A program made the position numbers and the translations under genes. Shown here piece after piece: positions 19,211 to 27,780 of a stretch of 64,000 nucleotides of DNA; the first letter of the stretch is position 1; each line of letters begins with the position of its first letter. The notes beneath the pieces were generated by a model. That model did no database searches. It saw only the letters and a list, made by a program, of their open reading frames with translations, and was not told the origin of the DNA. Origin of the DNA: Prauserella flavalba. GTDB lineage: Bacteria > Actinomycetota > Actinomycetes > Mycobacteriales > Pseudonocardiaceae. The stretch spans positions 434,001-498,000 of the forward strand of contig NZ_MASU01000005.1 in the NCBI RefSeq assembly GCF_003202235.1, read 5' to 3'.

Positions 19211-19278
19211 TCAATGTTGACGGCAGTAAACTTTGTGGGCGTTAACTTGCCACGGATGTGTACGGGTGTCAACATTGA
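19211..19278. promoter_or_regulatory. Paired TCAA-N2-TTGA operators between MMPL and TetR genes
   Basis: TCAATGTTGAC at 19211-19221 is the exact reverse complement of GTCAACATTGA at 19268-19278. Each is itself palindromic (TCAA-TG-TTGA, TCAA-CA-TTGA). Between them lie AGTAAAC and GTTAACTT (GTTAAC at 19241-19246), a weaker palindrome. The right site ends three bases before the TetR start. The symmetry suggests repression of both genes by the TetR protein. Confidence 0.7.
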
Positions 19279-19281
19279 GCT

Positions 19282-19962
19282 GTGAGTTCCTCAGCGCCCG
19301 TTCGAGCCGCCTATCACCACGGAGATCTCCGCAACGCGCTCATCGAGGCCGCGGCTAGGCTGGCGGCCGAGGGAGGCCCCGGGGCGGTGACCATCAGGGC
19401 CGCCGCGCGTGCGGTGGGCGTGACCCCGACCGCGGCCTACCGGCACTTCGCCGGGCACGAGCAACTGCTGGACGCGGCCAAGGACGAGGCGATGGTCCGC
19501 ATGAACGACTCGATGCTCACGGAGCTCGCGCAGCGCACCCCCTCGCCGGACCGGATCGCCGCCGCGCTCGGCAACCTCGCCGCGATCGCGCGCGGCTACC
19601 TCAACTTCGCGCTCGCCCAGCCCGGGCTCTTCCGCACGGCGTTCTGCGCCGTAGGGCACGTGCTGCCGCCGCCGGATCAGCAGGCCGAGTACAGCCCGTT
19701 CCGCACGCTCGTCGCGGCGCTCGACGACCTCGTCGCCGCCGGGTACCTGCCACCGGAGCGCAGGCCGATGGCGGAGTTCGGGGCGTGGTCGATGGCCCAC
19801 GGCCTCGCGATGCTCCTGCTCGACGGGCCGCTACGCGAGCTGGACGCGCAGGCCAGGGAGGAGATCGTGGTGCGCTCCCTGGTCATCTTCGCGGAGGGCC
19901 TCGGCGGCGGAGGGCTCTCCGGCGAGCTGCGGGCCGTCGTCGTGGCCGCCGCGCGGGAGTGA
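19282..19962 (+). CDS. TetR/AcrR-family regulator
   Basis: A 226-residue protein. The N-terminal HTH is typical: ALIEAAARLAAEGGPGAVTIRAAARAVGVTPTAAYRHFAGHEQLL, about residues 18-62, read here in its two halves as the first helix pair (to VTIRAAARAVG) and the recognition helix (TPTAAYRHF). The C-terminal ligand domain has the WHG-like pattern GAWSMAHGLAMLLLDG. GTG 19282 lies three bases after an operator palindrome. It very likely represses the divergent MMPL transporter and itself in response to a lipophilic ligand. Confidence 0.88.
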   Translation: MSSSAPVRAAYHHGDLRNALIEAAARLAAEGGPGAVTIRAAARAVGVTPTAAYRHFAGHEQLLDAAKDEAMVRMNDSMLTELAQRTPSPDRIAAALGNLAAIARGYLNFALAQPGLFRTAFCAVGHVLPPPDQQAEYSPFRTLVAALDDLVAAGYLPPERRPMAEFGAWSMAHGLAMLLLDGPLRELDAQAREEIVVRSLVIFAEGLGGGGLSGELRAVVVAAARE

Positions 19963-20028
19963 AAGTTCCGTTCGCGCGACATGCCCGGCACACGGCCGGA
20001 CCTCACGATCGGCGCGAACGACGCGAGC

Positions 20029-20034
20029 TAGGGT
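20029..20034 (+). promoter_or_regulatory. Putative -10 box of leaderless pafB
   Basis: TAGGGT lies seven bases before the pafB GTG. No ribosome site is present. The RecA-NDp element known from PafBC targets is not seen upstream. Confidence 0.5.
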
Positions 20035-20041
20035 TGTCAAG

Positions 20042-21022
20042 GTGTCCACCGCCCGCGCCGAGCGCCTGGTCAACCTGGTGCTCGCTCTGCTGTCCACCCG
20101 GCAGTTCCTGACCGCCGAGCGGATTCGCGGGATCGTGCCCGGATACGCCGACGCGGCGACCGACGAGGCGTTCTCGCGGATGTTCGAGCGGGACAAGACC
20201 GAGCTGCGCGAGCTGGGCATCCCGCTGGAGACCGGCCGCAACTCCGTCTTCGACCCCATCGAGGGCTACCGCATCGCGCGCAGGGACTACGAACTGGGGG
20301 AGATCGAGCTGGCCCCCGACGAGGCCACGGCCGTCGCGCTCGCCGCGCGCCTCTGGGACTCCCCTGAGCTGACCGGGCAGGCCCACGGCGCGCTGGTGAA
20401 ACTGCGTGCCGCCGGGGTCGAGGTCGACGAGCATGCCGCTCCGGTCGTGGAGCCGCGCGTGCACACCGAGCCCGCGTTCGCGCCGCTGCTCGCGGCCGTG
20501 CAGCGTGGCCAGGTGGTGCGCTTCGACTACCGGCGCTCCGACTCGCCGGAACGCCGCGTGCGCACCCTCGAACCGTGGGGCGTCGTCTCGTGGCGGGCCC
20601 GCTGGTACGTCGTCGGCCACGACCGCGACCGCGACGCGCCCCGCTGCTTCCGGCTCTCCCGCATCACCGGCGAGGTGCGCACCGTCGGCAAGCCCGGCGT
20701 CGTCAGTCGCCCTCCCGACGTCAACCTGCTCGAGTTCGTGGCCGGCACGTCCACCAGGCAGGACCCGGCGCCCACGACGAGCGCGCGGCTGTGGCTGGCC
20801 AAGGGCAGGGCCGCGGGCATCCGGCGGCACGCACGGGTCGTCGGCTCCCTCACCGTCGGCGACGCCGAGGGTGACGTCGCGGAGGTCGACCTGCACTACC
20901 CGGAGAGCGCGGCGGACTGGATCGCCGGGCACGGCCCCGACGTGCTCGTGCTGGAGCCCGACGTACTGGCCAAGGCGGTGCGCCACCGCCTGGAGCGCGT
21001 GCTGCTGGGGGCGGACGCATGA
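20042..21022 (+). CDS. pafB: WYL-domain transcription regulator PafB
   Basis: A 326-residue regulator. The N-terminal winged helix (residues 1-70, RLVNLVLALLSTRQFLTAERI) is followed by a WYL domain (EPWGVVSWRARWYVVGHDRDR, read as EPWGVVSWRARWYV with the RW-YV core) and a C-terminal WCX extension. In mycobacteria PafB and PafC form a complex that activates DNA-damage genes through a RecA-independent promoter. The last four bases overlap pafC (ATGA), so translation is coupled. Confidence 0.93.
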   Translation: MSTARAERLVNLVLALLSTRQFLTAERIRGIVPGYADAATDEAFSRMFERDKTELRELGIPLETGRNSVFDPIEGYRIARRDYELGEIELAPDEATAVALAARLWDSPELTGQAHGALVKLRAAGVEVDEHAAPVVEPRVHTEPAFAPLLAAVQRGQVVRFDYRRSDSPERRVRTLEPWGVVSWRARWYVVGHDRDRDAPRCFRLSRITGEVRTVGKPGVVSRPPDVNLLEFVAGTSTRQDPAPTTSARLWLAKGRAAGIRRHARVVGSLTVGDAEGDVAEVDLHYPESAADWIAGHGPDVLVLEPDVLAKAVRHRLERVLLGADA

Positions 21023-21999
21023 GCGGCTCCACCGAGCGGATGCCGAGGCTGCTCGCGCTCGTGCCCTACCTGCTGGCGCGGCCGGGCATCAAGATCGAGC
21101 AGGCCGCGCAGGACTTCGATGTCAGCGCCAAGCAGCTGCGCAAGGATCTCGAACTGCTGTGGATGTGCGGGCTGCCCGGCTACGGACCCGGCGACCTGAT
21201 CGACCTCTCCTTCGACGGCGACACGGTGTCGGTCACCTTCGACGCGGGCATGCGCAGGCCGCTGCGCCTCACCGGTGGTGAGGCGAGCGCGCTGGTGATC
21301 GCGCTGCGCGCGCTCGGCGAGACCCCCGGGGTGGTCGACACCGACGCCGTGCGCAGGGCGATCGCCAAGATCGAGGCGGCGGCAGGTGACGCGCAACCCG
21401 CCGGCGTCGTGGTGGGCATGGGCGTGCGGGAGCGGGAGGCGACCGCGCGCACCCGCGAGGTCGTGCGCGAGGCGCTGCAGGCTGGCCGCGCGCTGCGGAT
21501 GCGCTACTACACGGCATCCAAGGACGAGGTGAGCGACCGCACCGTCGACCCGATGCGGCTGCTCATCGTGCAGGCCAACAGCTACCTGGAGGCGTGGTGC
21601 CGCAGGGCGGGCGCCGTGCGGCTGTTCCGGCTGGACCGCGTGGACGAGCTGGAGGTCCTCGAGGAGCCTGCCGACCCGCCAGCCGAGGCCGAGCCGCGCG
21701 AGGTGTCCGCCGGCGTGTTCGCGCCGCACGACGACTACCCCGAGGCCGTGCTGGTGCTGGAGCCCGACGCGCGCTGGATCGCCGAGTACTACCCGTGCGA
21801 GGAGCTCGCGGAGCTCGCCGGCGGCCGGCTGCGGGTGCGGATGCGCTATGGCGACGAGTCCTGGATGGTGCGGCTCGTGCTGGGCAGGGGAGAGGGCGTC
21901 CACGTCGAGGGGCCGGAGTCGCTGGCGCAAGCTGTTCGACAGCGGGCCGCCGACGCGCTGGCCCGGGCGCGTCACCTTCCGGTTACCTACGGCCAGTAG
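21019..21999 (+). CDS. pafC: WYL-domain transcription regulator PafC
   Basis: A 326-residue paralogue of PafB with the same plan: winged helix (PRLLALVPYLLARPGIKIEQAA), WYL core near VDPMRLLIVQANSYLEAWC and a WCX-like C-terminus (DESWMVRLVLGRG). Partner of PafB in the mycobacterial DNA-damage response. The pafC TAG stop forms part of a TAGGGT hexamer that appears to be the promoter of the next genes. Equal length of PafB and PafC reflects an old duplication; in some actinobacteria they are one fused protein. Confidence 0.93.
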   Translation: MSGSTERMPRLLALVPYLLARPGIKIEQAAQDFDVSAKQLRKDLELLWMCGLPGYGPGDLIDLSFDGDTVSVTFDAGMRRPLRLTGGEASALVIALRALGETPGVVDTDAVRRAIAKIEAAAGDAQPAGVVVGMGVREREATARTREVVREALQAGRALRMRYYTASKDEVSDRTVDPMRLLIVQANSYLEAWCRRAGAVRLFRLDRVDELEVLEEPADPPAEAEPREVSAGVFAPHDDYPEAVLVLEPDARWIAEYYPCEELAELAGGRLRVRMRYGDESWMVRLVLGRGEGVHVEGPESLAQAVRQRAADALARARHLPVTYGQ

Positions 22000-22002
22000 G
22001 GT
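21997..22002 (+). promoter_or_regulatory. -10 box built on the pafC stop codon, leaderless promoter for the tat operon
   Basis: TAGGGT starts with the pafC stop TAG and ends six bases before GTG 22009. The geometry matches the other leaderless promoters in the window and suggests that tatAC expression does not depend only on read-through from pafBC. Confidence 0.5.
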
Positions 22003-22008
22003 GACGGC

Positions 22009-22269
22009 GTGTTCTACGTGCTGAGCGGCGCCCTGGTCGCGCTCGGAATCCTGGTGCTCGGCATCGTCGCCGTCCGGCTGATCGGAGCCTTGCGCCGCTA
22101 CAGCCGGACCGCGAGCATGGTTACGGCGAGTACCCAGGACCAGGCCGGCCTCGTGCGGGCGCGGGCGGCCGCCGTCCGCGTCGCGCTCGCGCAGCGGCGC
22201 GAATCCTCGCTCACACACAACGAAAAAGCCAGTACGATCGATCCTGAACGAGTTAAGGGAGGCCACTGA
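22009..22269 (+). CDS. Small single-pass membrane protein upstream of tatA
   Basis: An 86-residue protein. Residues 2-28 form one membrane helix ([19 protein letters not shown]), followed by a basic, helical cytoplasmic tail ([11 protein letters not shown] and [15 protein letters not shown]). The family is unknown; similar small genes precede tatA in other Pseudonocardiaceae by my recollection. The stop overlaps the tatA start by one base (TGATG), which implies translational coupling to tatA. The size, topology and position suggest a role near the Tat translocase or simply at the membrane. Confidence 0.7.
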   Translation: MFYVLSGALVALGILVLGIVAVRLIGALRRYSRTASMVTASTQDQAGLVRARAAAVRVALAQRRESSLTHNEKASTIDPERVKGGH

Positions 22270-22598
22270 TGGGTGCACTGCAGCCGTGGCACTTGATCAT
22301 TTTGGTCCTTGTGGTGGTTTTGCTGTTCGGCGCCAAGCGGCTCCCGGACGCGGCCAGGTCGATCGGCAAGTCCATGAAGATCTTCAAGGCCGAGACCAAG
22401 GACATGCGCGAGTCCGGCGACTCGGACACCACCACCGCCACCGCCGAGGTCGAGACCAGGCAGCTGCCCTCCTCCTCGGCTACCGCCGCCGCCCAGGAAA
22501 AGGACCAGCAGCTCGCTGACCTGCAGCGGCAGCTCGACGAGCTGAAGAAGCAGCAGCCCAACGCCACCGCCGATCAGGCGCCGAAGAACGCCGGCTGA
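22269..22598 (+). CDS. tatA: Sec-independent translocase subunit TatA
   Basis: A 109-residue protein with an N-terminal membrane helix (about 6-21, [16 protein letters not shown]), the conserved [18 protein letters not shown] hinge and amphipathic helix, and an acidic, Gln-rich cytoplasmic tail. TatA oligomers form the passage for folded proteins carrying twin-arginine signals. The start overlaps the stop of the preceding gene. tatC follows after 31 bases. No tatB is in the window; it is usually elsewhere in actinobacteria. Confidence 0.96.
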   Translation: MGALQPWHLIILVLVVVLLFGAKRLPDAARSIGKSMKIFKAETKDMRESGDSDTTTATAEVETRQLPSSSATAAAQEKDQQLADLQRQLDELKKQQPNATADQAPKNAG

Positions 22599-22629
22599 AC
22601 TGATCGACTGACGAGAACGGAAGCTCTCC

Positions 22630-23586
22630 GTGGCGGACTCCTCCGACAAGCGCGAAGGCCGCCAGAGCAGGCGGCGGACCCGGAGCCGTCGGCACAACCC
22701 CGACGGCACGATGACGCTCATCGAGCACATCTACGAGTTCCGCCGCCGCCTCGGCTACGCGTTGCTGGCCATCGTGGCCGGCGGCATCCTCGGGTTCCTC
22801 TGGTTCAGCAACAAGATCGGACCCATTCCGTCGCTCGGCGACATCGTCACGGGCCCCTACTGCGCCATCCCGCCCGAACAGCGCTACCCGAGAACCGGCG
22901 AGTGCCAGCTGCTCCAGACCGTGCCCTTCGAGGCGTTCATGATCCAGCTGCGGGTCGGCCTCACGGCGGGTGCGGTCCTGTTCTCGCCGGTGTGGCTGTA
23001 CCAGCTGTGGGCGTTCATCGCGCCGGGCCTGTACTCGAAGGAGCGCAAGTACGCGCTGACCTTCGTGGGCTTCGCGAGCGTGCTGTTCGCGGGCGGCGCG
23101 GTGCTGGCCTACCTGATGGTGCCGCACGCGCTCGAGCTGCTGACCACCTTCGGCGGCGGCGAGTTCGCCACCTGGTTCACCGGTGACCGCTACATCTCGT
23201 TCGTGCTGTCGCTGCTGCTCATCTTCGGCGTGAGCTTCGAGCTGCCACTGCTGATCGTGATGCTCAACCGGGTCGGCGTGGCGCGCTACGAACTGCTCAA
23301 GAAGTGGCGGCGCGGGATCATCTTCCTGCTGTTCGTGTTCGCCGCGTTCGTGACGCCTGCCGACCCGTTCTCGATGATCGCGCTCGCCGGTGCGCTGACC
23401 CTGCTCTTCGAGTTCGCGCTGCAGCTGACCCGCCTGCACGACCGCAAGCTGGAGCGCCAGCGTGGTGAGGAGGGCTGGGACAAGCTCGCCGACGACGAGG
23501 CCGCGCCGTTCGACTACACCCCGAGCACGATCGACGACGAGCCCGCGAAGCCGACCAAGGCGGCCAGCACGGACGACGTCACCTAG
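22630..23586 (+). CDS. tatC: Sec-independent translocase subunit TatC
   Basis: A 318-residue, six-helix membrane protein that recognises twin-arginine signal peptides. MTLIEHIYEFRRRLGYAL contains the conserved cytoplasmic N-terminal motif (EH.YEFRRRL), and TVPFEAFMIQLRVGL matches the first-loop motif with the essential Glu. The GTG follows GGAAG. The C-terminal 60 residues are charged and probably disordered. It is co-transcribed with tatA, as in mycobacteria downstream of pafBC. Confidence 0.96.
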   Translation: MADSSDKREGRQSRRRTRSRRHNPDGTMTLIEHIYEFRRRLGYALLAIVAGGILGFLWFSNKIGPIPSLGDIVTGPYCAIPPEQRYPRTGECQLLQTVPFEAFMIQLRVGLTAGAVLFSPVWLYQLWAFIAPGLYSKERKYALTFVGFASVLFAGGAVLAYLMVPHALELLTTFGGGEFATWFTGDRYISFVLSLLLIFGVSFELPLLIVMLNRVGVARYELLKKWRRGIIFLLFVFAAFVTPADPFSMIALAGALTLLFEFALQLTRLHDRKLERQRGEEGWDKLADDEAAPFDYTPSTIDDEPAKPTKAASTDDVT

Positions 23587-23593
23587 CGGCGCG

Positions 23594-24475
23594 ATGGGAC
23601 TGCATGCGGCGCTGGCCGTGCATCCCGGCTCCGGACAGGGCGCGGCGGCCCGCATCGCGGGTACCGTCGCCGCCCGGCTGAGGGACCACGTCGACCGGCT
23701 CGACCTCCTCGCGGCCGATACGCCTGCGCAGTCGCGGGCGCTGCTGGACCGCTCCCACGCCGACGGGCTCGACGCGCTCGTCGTGCTCGGCGGAGACGGT
23801 GCCGCCCACCAGGCCGTCCAGTTCTGCGCGGGCACCGGTGTCGCGCTCGGGCTCGTGCCGTCCGGAACCGGCAACGATCTGGCCCGCGCACTGGGCGTGC
23901 CGTCCGACGTGCCCGCCGCCGTGGACGCCGTGATCGCGGCGCTGCGCCAGCGGCGGCGCCGCCGCATCGACCTCGGCAGGGTGGGCGACACGTGGTTCGG
24001 CACCGTGCTGTGCGCCGGGTTCGACGCGGCCGTCAACGAGCGGGCCAACCGGATGCGCTGGCCGCGCGGCCCTCGCCGCTACGACCTGGCGATCCTCGCC
24101 GAGCTCGCGGCGTTCCGCAGCAGCCGTGTCGTGGTGCGCACCGACCGCGACGAGCTCGAGCTGCCCGCCGTGCTGGCCGCGATCGGCAACACCGGCTTCT
24201 ACGGCGGCGGGGTGCCGATCTGCCCTGACGCCGACCCCGGCGACGGGCTGTTCGACGTCACCGTCGTGGGCAACGCGGGCCGTCGCGAGCTGGTGCACAT
24301 GCTGCCGGGGCTGCGCACCGGCAGGCACGTCACGCATCCCGCCGTCACCACCCTGCGGGCACGCGAGGTGACGCTGTCGGGCAACGACTGGCCCGTCTAC
24401 GCCGACGGCGAGCCGCTCGGCCGCGTGCCGGTGTCCGTCACGTGCGTTCCCGGGGCACTCGCTGTTCTCGGCTGA
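23594..24475 (+). CDS. Diacylglycerol kinase-family lipid kinase
   Basis: A 293-residue DAGK_cat/YegS-type kinase. VHPGSGQGAAARI is the N-terminal motif, LGGDGAAHQAV (near residue 72) replaces the usual GGDGT with GGDGA, and LVPSGTGNDLARAL follows. FYGGGVPICPDADPGDGLFDV and VYADGEPLG complete the C-terminal beta-sandwich. It would phosphorylate a membrane lipid at the cytosolic face. It begins seven bases after tatC and is the second lipid kinase in the window. Its last 38 bases overlap the convergent MmcQ-like gene. Confidence 0.88.
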   Translation: MGLHAALAVHPGSGQGAAARIAGTVAARLRDHVDRLDLLAADTPAQSRALLDRSHADGLDALVVLGGDGAAHQAVQFCAGTGVALGLVPSGTGNDLARALGVPSDVPAAVDAVIAALRQRRRRRIDLGRVGDTWFGTVLCAGFDAAVNERANRMRWPRGPRRYDLAILAELAAFRSSRVVVRTDRDELELPAVLAAIGNTGFYGGGVPICPDADPGDGLFDVTVVGNAGRRELVHMLPGLRTGRHVTHPAVTTLRAREVTLSGNDWPVYADGEPLGRVPVSVTCVPGALAVLG

Positions 24476-24833
24476 GCGCCGACCACCTCAGCCGCTCCCG
24501 CTGCGCCTTCGGCATCCCCGCGACCACCAGGTCGTAGGAGTCCTCGATGAGGTCGCGCACGAGCTCGTCCGGCACCGATCCGTCCAGCACCACGGTGTTC
24601 CAGTGCCGCTTGTTGAGGTGGTAACCGGGCGTGATCGCGGGGTGCGTCGCGCGCAGCTGCAGCGCAAGCTCCGGCTCGCACTTGAGGCTCACCCGCAGCG
24701 GCGCCGCGTCCAGCCTGCTGATCGCGAAAATCTTGCCGGCCACCTTGAAGACGCTGTTCGACTCGTCGAACGGGAACTCCTCGCGCGCGCCGGTGAACGC
24801 CAGACACGTCGCCTTCAGCTCCTGCGGAGTCAC
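24438..24833 (-). CDS. MmcQ/YjbR-family small protein
   Basis: A 131-residue protein of the CyaY-like fold. It starts MTPQELKATCLAF, the usual N-terminus of the family, and contains EEFPFDESNSVFKVAGKIFA, read as EEFPF and VFKVAGKIFAI blocks, GYHLNKRHWNTVVLDGSV and the C-terminal SYDLVVAGMPK. The role is not settled: some members are proposed DNA-binding or resistance-associated proteins. GTG 24833 is chosen to match the family start; a GTG at 24866 in the same frame is possible. It overlaps the lipid kinase gene at the 3' end. Confidence 0.82.
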   Translation of the reverse strand: MTPQELKATCLAFTGAREEFPFDESNSVFKVAGKIFAISRLDAAPLRVSLKCEPELALQLRATHPAITPGYHLNKRHWNTVVLDGSVPDELVRDLIEDSYDLVVAGMPKAQRERLRWSALSREQRVPRERT

Positions 24834-24905
24834 GCCACCCAGCGTAGATGCGGCGAGATCGCCCACCGCATGCGAGCCCCCTCGGCCATATGGAACCCTG
24901 GCGCC

Positions 24906-27665
24906 GTGGACTCATCCACTTCTCCCAGCCCGGCCGACGCCTACGTGGCGGCCCGCCGGCGCGGCAAGTACCCCAGGCTGGCCGACTTCGCCGCGCAGCT
25001 GTCCTTCGAGTTCGACGACTTCCAGCTACGCGGCTGCGAGGCGCTCGAGGACGGCCACGGCGTGCTCGTCTGCGCGCCGACCGGCGCGGGCAAGACCGTC
25101 GTCGGCGAGTTCGCGGTGCACCTCGCGCTGGCCGAGGGCAGGAAGTGCTTCTACACCACGCCCATCAAGGCGCTGTCGAACCAGAAGTACGCCGACCTCA
25201 CCGCGCGCTACGGCCCCGAGCAGGTCGGCTTGCTCACCGGCGACACCGCGATCAACGGCAACGCCCAGGTCGTGGTGATGACCACCGAGGTCCTGCGCAA
25301 CATGCTCTACGCGGGCTCGTCCACGGTGAACGACCTCGGCTACGTGGTGATGGACGAGATCCACTACCTCGCCGACCGGTTCCGCGGCGCCGTGTGGGAA
25401 GAGGTGATCCTGCACCTGCCCGAGTACGTGCGGGTGGTGGGCCTGTCCGCGACGGTGAGCAACGCCGAGGAGTTCGGCGAATGGCTCGTCGCCGTGCGCG
25501 GCGACACCACGGTGGTCGTCGACGAGCACCGGCCCGTGCCGCTCTGGCAGCACATGCTCGTCGGCAACCGGATGCTGGACCTGTTCGCCGGCGAGGAGCC
25601 CGGCGGGGGCGAGGCGAAGATCAACCCGCAGCTGCTGCGCCGGGTCGAGGACGTCGCCAGGATGCATGCCCCGGCCGGCCTGCGCGGGCCGCGGGGCAGG
25701 CGCGGCCAGCCGCCGCGCGCGCCGCGCTACCGTCCGCCGTCGCGCGTCGACGTGATCGACCGGCTCGACCGTGCCGGGCTGCTGCCCGCGATCGTGTTCA
25801 TCTTCTCCCGCGCCGGGTGCGACGCCGCCGTCGGCCAGTGCCTGCACTCCGGGCTGCGGCTCAACACGCCGGAGGAGGTCGCCGAGGTCCGCCGCATCGT
25901 CGACGAGCGCACCGCCGACCTGCCCGAGTCCGACCTCGGCGTGCTCGGCTACTGGGAGTGGCGCGAGGGCCTCGAACAGGGTGTCGCCGCGCACCACGCC
26001 GGGCTGCTGCCCGCGTTCAAGGAGACCGTGGAGGAGCTGTTCGTGCGCGGCCTGGTCAAGGTCGTCTTCGCCACCGAGACGCTCGCGCTGGGCATCAACA
26101 TGCCCGCGCGCACGGTGATGCTGGAGCGGCTGGTCAAGTACAACGGTGAGGCCCACGTCGACCTCACGCCCGGCGAGTACACCCAGCTCACCGGCAGGGC
26201 GGGCAGGCGCGGCATCGACATCGAGGGCCACGCCGTCGTGCTGTGGCAGCCCGGGGTCGACCCACGCCAGGTCGCCGGGCTCGCCTCGACGCGCACCTAC
26301 CCGCTGCGCTCGTCGTTCCGGCCCGGCTACAACATGGCGATCAACCTCGTCGGCCAGTTCGGGGCCGAGGAGGCGCGGGAGCTGCTGGAGCAGTCCTTCG
26401 CGCAGTTCCAGGCCGACCGGTCCGTGGTCGGCACGGCGCGGCGCATCGAGCGCAACAAGGAGGCGCTCGAGGGCTACGCCGAGGCCGTGAGCGGCGACTT
26501 CGACGAGATGCTCGCCTACGTCGAGCTGCGCAAGCAGATCTCCGAGCGGGAGAAGCTGCTCGCCAAGCAGAACTCGGCCACCCGCCGCGCCGAGACCGCG
26601 CGGTCGCTGGAGAAGCTGCGCAAGGGCGACGTGATCTCCGTGCCCCAGGGCCGGCGCGCGGGGCTGGCCGTGGTGGTGGATCCCGGCCTCGACCCGCTGC
26701 ACGAGCCCAGGCCCGTCGTGGTCACCGAGGACCGCTGGTCGGGGCCCCTGTCGGTGTCGGACTTCCCGGCCCCCGTGGAGTCGCTCGGCCGCGTCAAGCT
26801 GCCCAAGCACGTGGAGCTGCGCTCGCCGAAGACGCGCCGCGACATCGCCTCCTCGCTGCGTAGCACCGGCATCACGCGGCCACCGCGAGAGCGGCGCCGT
26901 TCGGGCGCCAACGAGGACGGTGAGCTGGCCGCCCTGCGCAGGGCGCTGCGCGCGCACCCCGCGCACGGGCTCGCCGACCGCGAGGCGAGCCTGCGCTGGG
27001 TGGAGCGGTACCAGCGGCTCTCCGCCGAGACGACGCAGCTGGAACGCAAGGTGGCCGCCACGACCCACTCGCTCGCGAGGGCGTTCGACCGCATCCGCGC
27101 GCTGCTGGCCGAGCGCGGCTACCTCGGCGAGAACGGCGACGAGGTGACCGACCACGGCCGCCTGCTCGGCAGGCTCTACAGCGAGTCGGACCTGCTCGCC
27201 GCGGAGTGCCTGCGCCACGGCGTCTGGAACGGCCTGACCCCGCCCGAGCTCGCCGCCGTGGTCTCCGCGCTCGTGTACGAGGCGCGCCGCGACGCGGCCG
27301 CCGAGCCGCGGCTGCCGACGGGCGGCGGGGTGCCCACGGCGTGGCAGGAGACCGTGCGCATCTGGACCGACCTGGTCGAGGACGAACGGCGGCACCGGCT
27401 CGACCGCACCAGGGAGCCCGACGCCGGGTTCGCGTGGCCGGTGTACCGGTGGGCCCGTGGCGAGTCCCTGGAGAAGGTGCTCACGGCGGCCGAGGCCAAC
27501 GGCCAGGAGCTGTCCGCCGGCGACTTCGTGCGCTGGTCGAGGCAGGTCATCGACCTGCTCGACCAGCTGCGGACCGTCCTCGGCAGGGACCATCACGTGG
27601 GCGCCGCCGCGGCCAAGGCGGTGCGCTCGCTGCGCCGCGGCGTCGTCGCGGCGGGCGAGGTCTGA
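24906..27665 (+). CDS. helY: Ski2-like DEAD/DEAH-box helicase HelY
   Basis: A 919-residue superfamily 2 helicase related to yeast Ski2/Mtr4, with Walker A APTGAGKT at 57-64, DEIHYL in motif II, GLSATVSN in motif III and TGRAGRRG in motif VI. The C-terminal third contains the helical DSHCT domain (GLTPPELAAVVSALVYEARRD). It probably unwinds structured RNA or DNA with ATP. The GTG at 24906 is the usual start region; an upstream in-frame ATG near 24870 cannot be excluded. A helY gene also follows tatC in mycobacteria. Confidence 0.92.
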   Translation: MDSSTSPSPADAYVAARRRGKYPRLADFAAQLSFEFDDFQLRGCEALEDGHGVLVCAPTGAGKTVVGEFAVHLALAEGRKCFYTTPIKALSNQKYADLTARYGPEQVGLLTGDTAINGNAQVVVMTTEVLRNMLYAGSSTVNDLGYVVMDEIHYLADRFRGAVWEEVILHLPEYVRVVGLSATVSNAEEFGEWLVAVRGDTTVVVDEHRPVPLWQHMLVGNRMLDLFAGEEPGGGEAKINPQLLRRVEDVARMHAPAGLRGPRGRRGQPPRAPRYRPPSRVDVIDRLDRAGLLPAIVFIFSRAGCDAAVGQCLHSGLRLNTPEEVAEVRRIVDERTADLPESDLGVLGYWEWREGLEQGVAAHHAGLLPAFKETVEELFVRGLVKVVFATETLALGINMPARTVMLERLVKYNGEAHVDLTPGEYTQLTGRAGRRGIDIEGHAVVLWQPGVDPRQVAGLASTRTYPLRSSFRPGYNMAINLVGQFGAEEARELLEQSFAQFQADRSVVGTARRIERNKEALEGYAEAVSGDFDEMLAYVELRKQISEREKLLAKQNSATRRAETARSLEKLRKGDVISVPQGRRAGLAVVVDPGLDPLHEPRPVVVTEDRWSGPLSVSDFPAPVESLGRVKLPKHVELRSPKTRRDIASSLRSTGITRPPRERRRSGANEDGELAALRRALRAHPAHGLADREASLRWVERYQRLSAETTQLERKVAATTHSLARAFDRIRALLAERGYLGENGDEVTDHGRLLGRLYSESDLLAAECLRHGVWNGLTPPELAAVVSALVYEARRDAAAEPRLPTGGGVPTAWQETVRIWTDLVEDERRHRLDRTREPDAGFAWPVYRWARGESLEKVLTAAEANGQELSAGDFVRWSRQVIDLLDQLRTVLGRDHHVGAAAAKAVRSLRRGVVAAGEV

Positions 27666-27780
27666 TCCCGGTCAGGTCTCTCCGGCGCGCCCTTCACGTG
27701 TGCACGACGGTGCTCTGTGGTTGGATCGCGCACGACGTGGTGGCAGGAAAGTTTCAAGGCGGAATGGCGGAGGCGACACG

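Noticed and set aside
17086-19245. Very long open frame antisense to the MMPL transporter gene
   Set aside because: High GC makes long shadow frames. Its residues are dominated by Ala, Arg, Gly and charged runs with no domain, while the opposite strand gives a full transporter.
25026-27596. Long open frame antisense to helY
   Set aside because: The translation is low-complexity (Arg, Gly, His, Val) with no motif; the helicase motifs on the plus strand are complete.
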